Shown here piece after piece: positions 1 through 7,599 of a DNA stretch of 64,000 nt. Under the pieces are notes generated by a model. That model did not search any database and was not told where the DNA came from. It saw only the letters and a list, made by a program, of their open reading frames with translations. Positions within the stretch are counted from its first letter, which is position 1, and every line of letters begins with the position of its first letter. The stretch is taken from positions 1-64,000 of the forward strand of contig JABFRT010000003.1 of NCBI GenBank assembly GCA_013141015.1, in the 5' to 3' direction. The position numbers and the translations under genes were made by a program. Origin of the DNA: Hyphomicrobium sp. (GTDB lineage Bacteria > Pseudomonadota > Alphaproteobacteria > Rhizobiales > Hyphomicrobiaceae).

Positions 1-283
1 CCATTTTGAAGACGACCGCGTCGCCGTCACCGAGATCGACGACGCCGGCGTTTTCGCCCGGACCCTGGATGACCTGCGGGCCGCTGGTCGGCAGCGTCTT
101 CAGCCAGACGCGCGAAGATTTGTACGAGCAGTGTTCGCTCCACATCACCGAGAAGATGCCAAGTTCGCAGATCAGCGGTTCGCGGCCGAGGATTTCAAGA
201 AGGCGCGGATATTCGTCGCCCTTGAAGCCGTGGCTGGCGATCATTTCAGGGGTGATTTTGGAGGCGGTGGGTGCGGCTGACAT
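1..283 (-). CDS. purL: Phosphoribosylformylglycinamidine synthase subunit PurL, N-terminal part
   Basis: The first 94 residues of the large subunit of FGAM synthase (de novo purine synthesis, glutamine-dependent amination of FGAR) are encoded; the rest lies beyond the left edge. The fragment starts MSAAPTAS at an ATG at 283 and has the family N-terminus: a short helix with [13 protein letters not shown], then the conserved [11 protein letters not shown] segment near residue 47, and the nucleotide-site run [20 protein letters not shown]. Nothing is broken in the visible part. The gene is transcribed away from the rest of the window, and its promoter must lie in 284-654. Identification is firm from the [10 protein letters not shown] motif. 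Confidence 0.93.
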   Translation of the reverse strand, partial: MSAAPTASKITPEMIASHGFKGDEYPRLLEILGREPLICELGIFSVMWSEHCSYKSSRVWLKTLPTSGPQVIQGPGENAGVVDLGDGDAVVFKM

Positions 284-654
284 CAGATCTCTTGGCGTTC
301 GCGTGGAGGGGCTTCATCGACCGCGTGCTTATACCGGCTGGGGCGCACCTTGTCCCTGCGGTCGAACGGGTTACTCCCGCGCTTTTAGCCGGTGGATGAC
401 GCCCGCCCGTCAGGCCGTCCAGGCGCTGATTTGCGCCTGCGGCGTTCCAGCCAAGCCATGATCAAGATCAACAAAGCACGCCCTGCCGCGCGTCGAGACC
501 GCGCTGTGTGGGCGCTATTGCTGCTATGCAGCAATATCCATTTTGCATTCTGAATCATAGGATTACCTTCAGCCTCAACAAGTGGGATTGGCTTGGCGCG
601 TGGCGCGCCGCCCACTTTTCCGAGGCCAGCCACGCATTCATAAGGACAACGACA
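284..654. other. Intergenic region between divergent purL and exported-protein gene
   Basis: No protein-coding reading is convincing here. It must hold the promoters of purL (minus) and of the gene at 655 (plus). It contains a perfect 9-bp inverted repeat (arms TATTGCTGC and GCAGCAATA) at 516-536, which overlaps the motif shared with two downstream genes. Confidence 0.5.
500..530 (+). promoter_or_regulatory. Shared upstream motif, copy A
   Basis: Begins CGCGCTGTG and continues through ATTGCTGCTATGCA. It is identical at 24 of 31 positions to the sequence at 1261-1291 and shares the CGCGCTG...ATT...TGCA frame with 1764-1796. Each copy lies about 150-175 bp upstream of a small protein gene. Function is unknown; a common operator or 5' leader is inferred. 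Confidence 0.4.
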
Positions 655-1122
655 ATGTCGATGACCAAAGTTTTGGCCGGCGCGTCAATCGCGGCTGGCC
701 TTTCGATTGCTTCCGCGGCCTTGGCCGGGATGGCTGGCCAGATGTCCGGCATGGACGGCATGTCTGGTATGGCCGGCTCCAGCGGCGAGGAAACACAGAT
801 CGTCATGAACCCGGGCCAGGGTTTGCCGATGGATGTCGGCGGCAAGCGGATCGTCATCGTCTACACCCAGGACAATGGCACCTGCGGGCTGACGATGGTG
901 TTTGCGGAGTCTGAAGCTGGCGGTATGGCCAAGGGCGGCACCGATGCGCCGCACGGCATCCGTGTCTCAGGCAATGTGCAGCCGGGCAGAAGTTTGCGCG
1001 TCGATGGCGAATTGAACCGCGCCGCTGAATTCTTCTGCGGGCCGGACGGCCGCAAAATGAATGCCCGCATTTATACGCGCGATGGTCTCAAGAACGCCGG
1101 GGCTGCCGGTAAGAAGTCGTAA
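655..1122 (+). CDS. Small exported protein with Met/Gly-rich segment (hypothetical)
   Basis: A 155-residue protein of unknown function. The ATG at 655 follows an AAGGA-type ribosome site and gives a clear Sec signal peptide (MSMTKVLAGASIAAGLSIAS, cleavage near ALA-G at about residue 24). A Met/Gly-rich stretch (MAGQMSGMDGMSGM) follows, then a globular part with two conserved Cys in contexts NGTCGLTMVFAE and EFFCGPDGRKM. The globular part resembles the protein at 1915-2307 in order of features (Y..x..G.C..TV, R....V.PG.S.RVDG, F.C.P). A disulfide-stabilised periplasmic fold is inferred. The gene is followed by a strong terminator and is probably monocistronic. Confidence 0.75.
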   Translation: MSMTKVLAGASIAAGLSIASAALAGMAGQMSGMDGMSGMAGSSGEETQIVMNPGQGLPMDVGGKRIVIVYTQDNGTCGLTMVFAESEAGGMAKGGTDAPHGIRVSGNVQPGRSLRVDGELNRAAEFFCGPDGRKMNARIYTRDGLKNAGAAGKKS

Positions 1123-1149
1123 GGCGCGGCTTTCTTTGCGACGAACAAC

Positions 1150-1184
1150 TGGCCAAGGCGCGCTGCCGCGTCTTGGCCATTTTT
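1150..1184 (+). terminator. Rho-independent terminator
   Basis: Stem with arms TGGCCAAGGCGCG and CGCGTCTTGGCCA around CTGC, followed by TTTTT, 28 bp after the stop of the exported-protein gene. Confidence 0.85.
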
Positions 1185-1260
1185 GCAGGCGCAAGGTCAA
1201 CCGAAATTGCGCGATTGTTAAGGATTCGTTGACCAATTGGGCCTGAGGTTGCGGCGGTTT

Positions 1261-1291
1261 CGCGCTGTGCGGCGCGCATTGCTGCTCTGCA
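1261..1291 (+). promoter_or_regulatory. Shared upstream motif, copy B
   Basis: Second copy of the element seen at 500-530 (CGCGCTGTGCGG...ATTGCTGCTCTGCA), 173 bp before the start of the 68-residue gene. A further partial match to copy A downstream (GAGTTACCTTTGAGTC versus AGGATTACCTTCAGCC) extends the similarity. Function unknown. Confidence 0.4.
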
Positions 1292-1433
1292 CGGGCGCCA
1301 TCTTCAAGAAGACACATCCGCGAGTTACCTTTGAGTCATCATCGGTCACTAGGCTGCTGCGTATGCGGCGCCGGATTCTGAGAATGCAAGTTCTTTGAAT
1401 CGCGTGTGGCTAAACCCAATAAGGATTTCCGCT

Positions 1434-1640
1434 ATGTCTACGCTCACATCAGGAGCGCTTCTGTCGCTGTTTTCAGGTTTCTCGTTTGAAGGCGTTCAGC
1501 GCGCGCATCAGAAACGCGAAACCAAGGTGCTCGACACCATGTCGTATGATGCTTTTCCGGCACCGTCCGCGGCGGTTGTGGATCTGGCCAGCGCGCCGCC
1601 TGAAATCGCTGTGACGGCCGTGATCAAGAAGGCCGCCTGA
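1434..1640 (+). CDS. Small protein, 68 residues (hypothetical)
   Basis: The ATG at 1434 has an AAGGA ribosome site seven bases upstream and opens MSTLTSGALLSLFSGFSFEG. The N-terminal half is moderately hydrophobic but lacks a classic charged n-region. The C-terminal half is Ala/Pro-rich and ends VIKKAA. I do not recognise a family. It sits between the two related exported proteins, carries the same upstream motif, and has its own terminator, which supports a real transcription unit. An upstream in-frame start exists at 1395 but lacks a ribosome site. Confidence 0.55.
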   Translation: MSTLTSGALLSLFSGFSFEGVQRAHQKRETKVLDTMSYDAFPAPSAAVVDLASAPPEIAVTAVIKKAA

Positions 1641-1672
1641 AGCGCGCGCACCTCTCACGATCCGAGCATTTG

Positions 1673-1703
1673 AAAAGGGGAAGCCTCGCGCTTCTCCTTT
1701 TTT
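1673..1703 (+). terminator. Rho-independent terminator
   Basis: Arms AAAAGGGGAAGC and GCTTCTCCTTTT around CTCGC, followed by further T residues, 33 bp after the 68-residue gene. Confidence 0.8.
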
Positions 1704-1763
1704 GCATTTCTGCCCGCAAAGACTGCATGATGACATCACTACCCGTTTGGGCTGTGACCGTTT

Positions 1764-1796
1764 CGCGCTGCACAAAACGCATTCCGGAAATGCATA
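1764..1796 (+). promoter_or_regulatory. Shared upstream motif, copy C (diverged)
   Basis: Starts CGCGCTGCAC and includes CGCATT and TGCATAG in the positions seen in copies A and B. It shares GTTTCGCGCTG with the sequence at copy B. It lies 151 bp upstream of the ATG at 1915. This is the weakest of the three copies. Confidence 0.3.
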
Positions 1797-1914
1797 GCTG
1801 TCTATTTCCATAACCGAGTCATGGGGTTATCTAACCCTTCAGAACGTCGCTGTCATGCCCGGACACTTCTGCGAGGGCTTGAACAACGGCGCAAATGGAT
1901 CGGAGGACCAATCC

Positions 1915-2307
1915 ATGACTTTCGCTAAATCACGCGTCGCAACCTTTGCGCTCAGCGCCATTGCAGCCGCCACCGGCGCGGCAATCGCCGGCGAAACCGC
2001 CATTCCGGCAGAGGTACTCGGCCCCTTGAAAGCCGCGTCTTACGATATCGGCTCCAAGCACACCTTGGCCTACTACGAAGCAACCGGCGGCGCCTGCAAG
2101 GTGACCGTTCTGCTGGCCGATAAGTTCGACGAAAAGTCGGACGTCTATCCGGCGGCCGTCCGCTTCAACACGGTGATCCAGGGCGGCACGTCGGACCGCG
2201 TCGATAGCATCGACGGCCCGTCACTGGCGTTCTCGTGCGCACCGGGTGCTACGACCTTGATGGTTCAGACCATCGACCGCGTCGCCTACGCCAAGACGCA
2301 GGACTAA
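1915..2307 (+). CDS. Small exported protein (hypothetical), paralogue-like of the gene at 655
   Basis: A 130-residue protein starting MTFAKSRVATFALSAIAAATG with a Sec signal peptide ending near IAGE (about residue 24). The ATG follows ATCGGAGGACCAATCC, a good ribosome site. The mature part has two Cys (GGACKVTVLLAD and LAFSCAPGAT) in the same order and spacing as the protein at 655-1122, followed in both by a short beta-like tail. No catalytic motif is visible. A soluble periplasmic role is inferred. The gene ends just before a textbook terminator. Confidence 0.75.
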   Translation: MTFAKSRVATFALSAIAAATGAAIAGETAIPAEVLGPLKAASYDIGSKHTLAYYEATGGACKVTVLLADKFDEKSDVYPAAVRFNTVIQGGTSDRVDSIDGPSLAFSCAPGATTLMVQTIDRVAYAKTQD

Positions 2308-2373
2308 CAAGACTGAAGACCAAGCGGCTCTGCTGCTTTTTCCTCACTCCATTTCGTCCCAAGCATAACTTCA

Positions 2374-2402
2374 AGCAGGACCCTCGCGGGTCCTGCTTTT
2401 TT
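2374..2402 (+). terminator. Rho-independent terminator
   Basis: Arms AGCAGGACCC and GGGTCCTGCT around TCGC, followed by TTTTT, 67 bp after the exported-protein gene. Confidence 0.88.
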
Positions 2403-2423
2403 CTTTGCGGGTCCTTGTTCTTT

Positions 2424-2467
2424 GCGCCTTCCGGCTCCCGTTCCGGGGGGCGGCCGGAAGGCGCGCA
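2424..2467. repeat. Palindromic element, copy 1
   Basis: Arms GCGCCTTCCGGC and GCCGGAAGGCGC, directly preceded by TTT and followed by GCA. The right arm with flank recurs at 50472-50516, so this is a dispersed palindromic repeat rather than a gene-specific terminator. It lies just after the 3' end of terC. Confidence 0.6.
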
Positions 2468-2479
2468 ATGTTAGGCGGG

Positions 2480-3463
2480 TTAAGCGGGCTGCGTCCGCGT
2501 CCGCATCAGCGAGTAGATGATGCCGCCGGCGATCAGGCCGGCTGTCACGCCAAGCGAAACGCTGGCTGGAAACTTTTCCCATCCCATCAGATCGGCGACG
2601 AAAATCTTCGAGCCGATGAAGATCAAAACAAGTGCCAGCGCCTGTTTCAAGTAGACAAACCGGTCGATGACGGCGGCAAGAGCGAAGTACAAGGCGCGCA
2701 GGCCAAGGATCGCGAAGATGTTCGACGTGTAAACGATGTACGGGTCGGTGGTGATCGCGAAAATCGCCGGAATACTATCAACCGCGAAAATCAAATCGAC
2801 GACTTCGATCAGCACCAGCGCAACGAACAACGGTGTCGCATAGCGCAGCATTTTGCCGGTAGCTGGCTCGGCTTTGGTCACGAAGAACTTTTCGCCGTGC
2901 AATTGCGGCGTGATCCGCATCGTGCGCCGCATCAGGCGCAACACTGGGTTGGCTTCAACGTCCATATCGTGATCGCCCATCACCAGCATCTTGATGCCGG
3001 TTGCGATCAGGAACGCCGCGAAAACGTAGAGCAGCCAGTGATACTCGGCGACCAGCGTTGCGCCAAGGCCGATCATGATCGCGCGCAACACGATCACGCC
3101 GAGGATGCCCCAGAACAGCACGCGATGCTGATAGACGCGCGGCACCGCGAAGTACGTGAAGATCAGCGAGATCACGAACACGTTGTCCATCGCCAGCGTC
3201 TTCTCGACCAGAAAGCCGGTCAGATATTCCTCGCCCGATTGCGCGCCTAGCTCGAACCACACCCAAGCGCCGAACAGCAGCCCGATGCCGATATAGAACG
3301 CGCTCATCATCAAGCTTTCGCGGACTGAAATCTCGCGGAGATTGCGATGAAAAAGCCCGAGGTCGAGCACCAGCAGCGTGAGCACGACGCCCATGAATGC
3401 GGCCCACATCCAGATGGGTTTGCCCATCCACAGTGCAGTTACAATTTCTGGAAACATGTCCAT
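2480..3463 (-). CDS. TerC family integral membrane protein (Alx-like)
   Basis: A 327-residue TerC-family protein with about nine membrane segments. It shows the family hallmarks: the acidic motif in LAMDNVFVISLIFTYF (near residue 90) and the second copy LIEVVDLIFAVDSIPAIFAIT (near residue 225), which carry the Asp/Asn residues thought to bind metal, and the sequence KIFVADLMGWEKFP near the end. Family members are linked to manganese or calcium export (Alx, MeeF/MeeY-type) and tellurite resistance; which applies here is not visible. I looked for a yybP-ykoY riboswitch in the short leader and saw no convincing one. Confidence 0.9.
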   Translation of the reverse strand: MDMFPEIVTALWMGKPIWMWAAFMGVVLTLLVLDLGLFHRNLREISVRESLMMSAFYIGIGLLFGAWVWFELGAQSGEEYLTGFLVEKTLAMDNVFVISLIFTYFAVPRVYQHRVLFWGILGVIVLRAIMIGLGATLVAEYHWLLYVFAAFLIATGIKMLVMGDHDMDVEANPVLRLMRRTMRITPQLHGEKFFVTKAEPATGKMLRYATPLFVALVLIEVVDLIFAVDSIPAIFAITTDPYIVYTSNIFAILGLRALYFALAAVIDRFVYLKQALALVLIFIGSKIFVADLMGWEKFPASVSLGVTAGLIAGGIIYSLMRTRTQPA

Positions 3464-3545
3464 GTTGGCGCAGCCCCGCTCAGCGGTGGCGGCTCATTGA
3501 GAGCGCGCCGCCGGAATTGAAATCAATTTTCGTTAGCTGGAATTT

Positions 3546-3770
3546 TCAGGCGAATCGCGCGGGCGCTAAGCGCGACGGAAGGCGGGGACGCGACGCGCGC
3601 CGGATAGCGCTTTGTTCGACAAACGTGCGCAACCGCTCGTTGAGCATCAGCTGCAAACGTTTGAGACGCACGAGGCGAAGTAGGCTTGGGCGCGGGTGGG
3701 CGCGTTCGGCATCGATTTCACGGCGCACGAGCGCATAGCGGCTAAGAAGCGTTTGGAAACGGCGCGGCAT
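3546..3770 (-). CDS. DUF465/YdcH-like small basic protein
   Basis: A 74-residue protein starting MPRRFQTLLSRYALV. The ATG at 3770 was chosen because CTGGAGAATTTT provides a ribosome site; a longer in-frame reading to 3833 lacks one. The core (REIDAERAHPRP...LVRLKRLQLMLNERL) matches the two-helix pattern of DUF465, in which an acidic/basic helix is followed by LKR.KL.LK..L. The tail (SAIRRASRPRLPSRLAPARFA) is unusually basic. Function of the family is unknown. It lies upstream of terC on the same strand with an 82-bp gap. Confidence 0.6.
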   Translation of the reverse strand: MPRRFQTLLSRYALVRREIDAERAHPRPSLLRLVRLKRLQLMLNERLRTFVEQSAIRRASRPRLPSRLAPARFA

Positions 3771-4135
3771 AAAATTCTCCAGGCTGATGTTGGAGGTTTG
3801 CCCGCGCGCTTTGGAAATAGAAGCATCGGGCAACCCCGATGCGGTCCGACATCACAGCGCCGCTTCATGTGGAAGCGGCAGTGTCAGAGGGGCCCGGCCC
3901 CGCAATCTTGTGTGAAATAGGCACGGCAAACCGTTTGCCAAGAGGCCGCCTAAAAATTTAGCGATCACATCGCAATCACGGCGGCGTTAACGCCCGAGGG
4001 ACGTACCCCCGCGATTCGTCATGCCGACGGCGGCCAACAACCAGAACTTCTGGCACTCGCCGTCGAACCGCTTGCAGAACGCCGACGGGCCGTGGGGGCA
4101 GCGCACGTATTACTACGATGGCGTTGGCAACAGGA

Positions 4136-4175
4136 CCCCGGATCGCTTCCGCTCATTGCATGAGCGGGTCCGGGG
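4136..4175. repeat. Palindromic element inside Rhs remnant (1)
   Basis: Nested inverted repeat: CCCCGGA...TCCGGGG outside and CCGCTCA...TGAGCGG inside. It lies directly after the YYYDGVGNRT motif, where the Rhs frame is lost. Confidence 0.65.
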
Positions 4176-4268
4176 CAGGGGAGCGTTACCTGCCGCGGGC
4201 CGTTGATTGCGCCGACGCCAACGGTCTTTTTTATGGCGCTTCGATGCCCACTCGCATTCGTCGCCGGC

Positions 4269-4293
4269 CGCACGAGCGCATTGCTCGCGTGCG
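4269..4293. repeat. Palindromic element inside Rhs remnant (2)
   Basis: Arms CGCACGAGC and GCTCGCGTGCG with loop GCATT, in a stretch that does not align to Rhs sequence. Confidence 0.5.
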
Positions 4294-4393
4294 CACGGGT
4301 CGACCGCCCCCCATCGCGGTTGTCGATGCGGTCAACACCGCGACGCCGGTGACGCTGATGGTGCATGCCGATCACCTGAACCGCGCATTTTTC

Positions 4394-4432
4394 GCGCTTC
4401 CGACTCCCCTGCGGGGAGCCTGCCGGAAGCGC
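4394..4432. repeat. Palindromic element inserted in-frame in Rhs remnant (3)
   Basis: Outer arms GCGCTTCCG and CGGAAGCGC, inner arms CTCCCC and GGGGAG. It falls between HADHLNR and RMTNSAKTSVWD, which are adjacent in Rhs proteins. The inserted block of about 18-19 codons keeps the local frame open. Confidence 0.65.
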
Positions 4433-5206
4433 AATCAAGTGCGGATGACCAACAGCGCCAAAACCAGCGTCTGGGATGTCATCTACTCGCCGTGGGGCTC
4501 ATTGCACTCGGCAACCGGCGCGCAGACGCTGAATTCGAGGTTCCCCGGCCAGTGGTTCCAGCTTGAATTCCCCGGGCCTTGCAGCGCTTGCATTACAACT
4601 GGCACCGCCACTACGATCCGTCATTGGGCCGCTACACCCAGCCCGACCCCCTCGGGTTTGTGGATGGCCCGAGTGTATATGCGTATGCGGGGAATAGTCC
4701 GAATAAGCTCGTGGATCGCATGGGACTTAAGACAACGCTAGTGTGTCGTCCTGTTCAGGACAAAATAGCTCGATTGTTCGGTGCCAAACATTGCGCTGTT
4801 TTTGTCTGGCGTTCGCGAGACAGCACGCAATGCGGTAAAAAAACGAAAGTTATTGATGCGCAATTCTCCCTTGCGGGAGGGCGGAAGCCTCAAACCGACC
4901 CAAATGCCCCTACATACTCAGCAGATAGAGACTCCTTTATTTCTCCCAAGGATAGTACGGAGTTTTACGATATTGCGCCTCCGTCACCACAGACCCAACA
5001 AGAGTTCGATCACGCGGTGATTGAATCTGGCAATAATTACAGTCAGCCACCTTATGACGCTGTATTCGGTCCCAATTCAAATACAGCATCAGACAATATT
5101 TTGGAGGGCGCTGGTGGTTCGGTGCCTGATGTGGATGGTGCCTATCAGCAAAATTGGGGTGAGAGGTGGGGGGAATTCAGCTTTCCTCCAATTGGACCCT
5201 GAAGCT

Positions 5207-5818
5207 ATGCCCTTCATCTCCTGTTCCGGAAGATTTTTTGTTTTGCTTGCGTGTTTAATCATGCAGGCTTGTAGCCCCCTGATACGCCCCGATGACCTAG
5301 CCTTGGGCATGAGCAAGGGGGAAGTGATCCAGCTTCTGAAGAAGCATGGCATAAGTTCAGTTCTGCCGATTGGGGTGCATTCGTCAAAAGTCGTTGGTGT
5401 CCAAAATCTTGACGAGCTAGAGCAATTATTCGAAGGTGTTGCGATAGCGATATCAGATGATATTGGATACCACGTGGTGGTAACTGTTGCTAGAGACGGA
5501 TCCTGCATTGTTCACTCTGCGTCGCAGGCTACTCGAGATTTGTGGGGGGGTAGTCTGGATACATACTTTCCGACCAAACCAGTGTGTGCCGATTTTATAT
5601 CGGCACAATTGAAGTTGAGGAGAGGTATGAGGGCGATGGGATATTTGCCTGGAGCACCTGATGTATTGCTGAGCGAACCAGCAGCAGCAGTATTGCTCGA
5701 TAAATACGACGATTGGCAATATCTTAGAAGCGGTTCGGTCTCCTCCGTTGACTTGCGGTTTCTGGATGGCCGTCTGGTGGAAATCAAGGAGAACCGTCAG
5801 CTTATTAAACGGATTTGA
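5207..5818 (+). CDS. Lipoprotein, candidate immunity partner of the Rhs tip
   Basis: A 203-residue protein whose ATG lies four bases after the stop of the Rhs tip. The N-terminus MPFISCSGRFFVLLACLIMQAC carries a hydrophobic core and a lipobox (IMQAC, Cys 22). The next segment DDLALGMSKGEVIQLLKKHG resembles the GMs..eV..llG helix of SmpA/BamE-type lipoproteins; the rest is not recognised. Both this gene and the tip have lower GC and more A/T-ending codons than neighbours. Position immediately after a polymorphic toxin tip is typical of immunity genes, but a lipoprotein would act in the periplasm, so this assignment is inference only. Confidence 0.7.
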   Translation: MPFISCSGRFFVLLACLIMQACSPLIRPDDLALGMSKGEVIQLLKKHGISSVLPIGVHSSKVVGVQNLDELEQLFEGVAIAISDDIGYHVVVTVARDGSCIVHSASQATRDLWGGSLDTYFPTKPVCADFISAQLKLRRGMRAMGYLPGAPDVLLSEPAAAVLLDKYDDWQYLRSGSVSSVDLRFLDGRLVEIKENRQLIKRI

Positions 5819-6029
5819 CGCAATTCCGGTGGCTCGAGGAGCGCAGAATAAACAAAGCGGAATAGCGTAGCCCGCCAAGCCCGGACTAAGCAAAGCGAAG
5901 AACCGTAGCAACCGTCTTGGCGGCAACGCAGAAGTGCTCGACACTCCCCACTCCCGCCATGATCGCGCGGCACTATCGGCTCCACGCGTGCGGGCGCGGA
6001 CATTTGCCATCTCCGGGGGGAGTATTGCG

Positions 6030-6383
6030 TTGACCGAGCAAAAGACCGCGCTGCCCGCAGCGTTCTCAATTCCACAACAAGCGATCATCGAGGGCGCTAT
6101 AGAATACGCAGGCGCGATGATCGTTGCTGGCACCATTGAAGGCGATGTGACGTGCATCTCGCTCGTCGTCACCGAACGCGGCGTGATCAACGGCCATGTC
6201 AAATCGCAAACCGTGACGGTGCTGGGTGAGATCAATGGCGAGATTGCCGCCAACACGCTGACACTCAAAACCGCGTGCTCGGTGACAGGCGATATTTTCC
6301 ACAAGCACCTGGTGCTCGAAGACGGCGCCTACTTCGAAGGACGCTCGCGCCGCTTGAGCAAAGCGCTGGAACTGGTGGCGTAG
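6030..6383 (+). CDS. Bactofilin family protein (polymer-forming cytoskeletal, DUF583)
   Basis: A 117-residue beta-helix protein. The repeats are visible as IIEGAIEYAGAMIVAGTIEGDV, VVTERGVINGHVKSQTVTVLGEINGEI and TLTLKTACSVTGDIF, the alternating hydrophobic/Gly pattern of bactofilins. The TTG start at 6030 was chosen because a GGGGGGAG ribosome site precedes it by seven bases; the reading frame is open further upstream without such a site. Bactofilins polymerise without nucleotide and scaffold cell-wall or polar structures; the partner here is not evident from the neighbours. It is shorter than many family members, mainly in its tails. Confidence 0.85.
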   Translation: MTEQKTALPAAFSIPQQAIIEGAIEYAGAMIVAGTIEGDVTCISLVVTERGVINGHVKSQTVTVLGEINGEIAANTLTLKTACSVTGDIFHKHLVLEDGAYFEGRSRRLSKALELVA

Positions 6384-6613
6384 CATTGCCGCGCTGCGGC
6401 TCACGCGGCGCGAGCGGCACGTGCTCTGTCAATGATGTCACCCGGCCTTTATCCCCACCCGGGGATAAGTTGACGGCCGCGAGACGAGCGCCGCCATTTC
6501 AGCCGTGCCGGGCGGCCCACCGCCCAACTATTTTCTAAACGCTTGATGTTAAGTTTGATTGGGGTGGAGCGCGACGCTGCTTCGTGGTAATTTCATAAAA
6601 TGGCAGAGACGCC

Positions 6614-6650
6614 AAAAACGCCGGACCGCTGTTTGCGATCCGGCGTTTTT
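6614..6650. terminator. Bidirectional terminator
   Basis: Arms AAAAACGCCGGA and TCCGGCGTTTTT. It lies between the convergent bactofilin gene (plus) and the 40-residue gene at 6691-6813 (minus), with A and T runs on both sides, so it can serve both. The remainder of 6384-6613 shows no gene. Confidence 0.85.
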
Positions 6651-6690
6651 AATTGGCGGCGTATTGATCAGGCCAGTTGCGCGAAAGCGC

Positions 6691-6813
6691 TTAGCCGGCC
6701 TTCTTGGCGTTGAATTCTTTCTTGGCAATCTTGGCGGCGCGCTTAGCGATGTTCTCAGCCTTTTGCTGGCGAGCTTGAATCTTACGGCGGCGCAGGTTCG
6801 ACATGGTCGGCAT
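6691..6813 (-). CDS. Small, very basic 40-residue protein
   Basis: Reads MPTMSNLRRRKIQARQQKAE and then AA/K-rich helix to NAKKAG; about 14 of 40 residues are Lys or Arg. The ATG at 6813 has AAGGA nine bases upstream. Starts at 6822 or 6804 are possible but less well spaced. The product would be a single amphipathic basic helix, perhaps RNA- or ribosome-associated (inference). The terminator at 6614-6650 serves as its 3' end. I do not recognise the family. GC-ending codons throughout support coding. Confidence 0.6.
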   Translation of the reverse strand: MPTMSNLRRRKIQARQQKAENIAKRAAKIAKKEFNAKKAG

Positions 6814-7025
6814 GATGGACATCCTTGTGGCTTGTTTACCCGCGTTTTAGGGGCAAATGCGGCTCTGTCAATGCGGCGGCCAAGCCTGGGGCCAGTCTGA
6901 TCCCAAGAAAATGCAAGTGTTCTACTTAATCACCCATTTTAGCCGCACGTTTCACCCTCCCCATAGCCGCCAGCATAGGCTAAACACGCACCCGGCCTAT
7001 CAACACCGATTGCGGAAACCACACG

Positions 7026-7529
7026 ATGCGCGCTTTTCAATTTGCACGCCGGAACTTCAGCCCAGCGCTGGCAGCGTCTCTCTCAGCCTTCATTCTGGTG
7101 GCCTGCGATGCGCCTTCAAAACCCGAAGGCGGCGCCGCGGCACCGCAATCATCAACACAGACAGGAAACGCCATGACCACGACCACAGCCTCAGGACTGC
7201 AGATCAACGACACGGTCGAAGGCACGGGCGCATCGCCAAAGACCGGCCAGACGTGCGTGATGCACTACACGGGCTGGCTGTATAAGGACGGCGTTAAGGG
7301 ATCGAAATTCGATTCCTCCGTCGATCGCGGCTCACCGTTCGAATTCACGATTGGCGTCGGACAAGTTATCAAGGGTTGGGATGAAGGCGTCGCCAGCATG
7401 AAGGTTGGCGGCAAGCGCACGCTGATTATTCCAGCAGCGCTCGGATATGGCGCGCGCGGTGCCGGCGGCGTGATCCCGCCCAACGCAACGCTGATCTTCG
7501 ATGTCGAGTTGCTCGGCGTGAAGGGCTGA
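7026..7529 (+). CDS. FKBP-type peptidyl-prolyl isomerase, lipoprotein
   Basis: A 167-residue protein with a signal peptide ending in a lipobox (ILVACDAP, Cys about residue 28), a Ser/Thr/Gln-rich linker, and one FKBP domain from about residue 55. The domain shows [54 protein letters not shown] and the closing [16 protein letters not shown], covering the usual rapamycin-site residues (Y, F, D, V-I-W, Y, F). It should catalyse prolyl cis-trans isomerisation at the outer or inner membrane surface in the periplasm. An internal ATG at 7173 would give a cytosolic form. A terminator follows. Confidence 0.95.
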   Translation: MRAFQFARRNFSPALAASLSAFILVACDAPSKPEGGAAAPQSSTQTGNAMTTTTASGLQINDTVEGTGASPKTGQTCVMHYTGWLYKDGVKGSKFDSSVDRGSPFEFTIGVGQVIKGWDEGVASMKVGGKRTLIIPAALGYGARGAGGVIPPNATLIFDVELLGVKG

Positions 7530-7558
7530 AAGCCTGTCATCGTTTGAAGAATAATTGC

Positions 7559-7588
7559 AGCCGCAGAGTGCAAACTCTGCGGCTGTTG
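7559..7588 (+). terminator. Terminator between convergent genes
   Basis: Arms AGCCGCAGAGT and ACTCTGCGGCT around GCAA, followed by GTTGTTTT, between the FKBP gene and the convergent gene at 7600-7882. Confidence 0.8.
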
Positions 7589-7599
7589 TTTTGGGCGGA

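Larger units (their letters stand above)
4021..5202 (+). pseudogene. Rhs-repeat gene remnant with intact C-terminal toxin-like tip
   Basis: Pieces of an Rhs/YD-repeat protein are present in more than one frame. Near 4060-4130 comes NRLQNADGPWGQRTYYYDGVGNRT; near 4310-4560 VHADHLNR, NSAKTSVWDVIYSPWG and FPGQWFQLE in another; from 4579 a third frame gives LHYNWHRHYDPSLGRYTQPDPLG, the conserved end of the Rhs core. After VDRMG follows a tip of about 160 residues unlike the core, with HCAVFVW and FGPNSNTASDNILEGAGG. That His...Asn-Ser-Asn layout recalls papain/NlpC-like effector tips, but I cannot name the family. Three palindromes interrupt the core. The tip is more AT-rich than the flanks, a sign of transfer. 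The 5' part of the gene is absent. Confidence 0.8.

Noticed and set aside
6-461. Open frame of 151 codons on the plus strand at the left edge
   Set aside because: It is antisense to purL, whose [10 protein letters not shown] motif is certain.
2405-3250. 281-codon open frame on the plus strand
   Set aside because: It is antisense to terC; it is Gln/Asp/His/Arg-rich and matches no family pattern.
3464-3545. yybP-ykoY manganese riboswitch before terC
   Set aside because: The 82-nt leader is short and I could not find the conserved riboswitch core sequences.
3823-3842. Hairpin GCATCGGG/CCCGATGC
   Set aside because: No T run on either strand and no gene that needs it; kept out of the terminator list.
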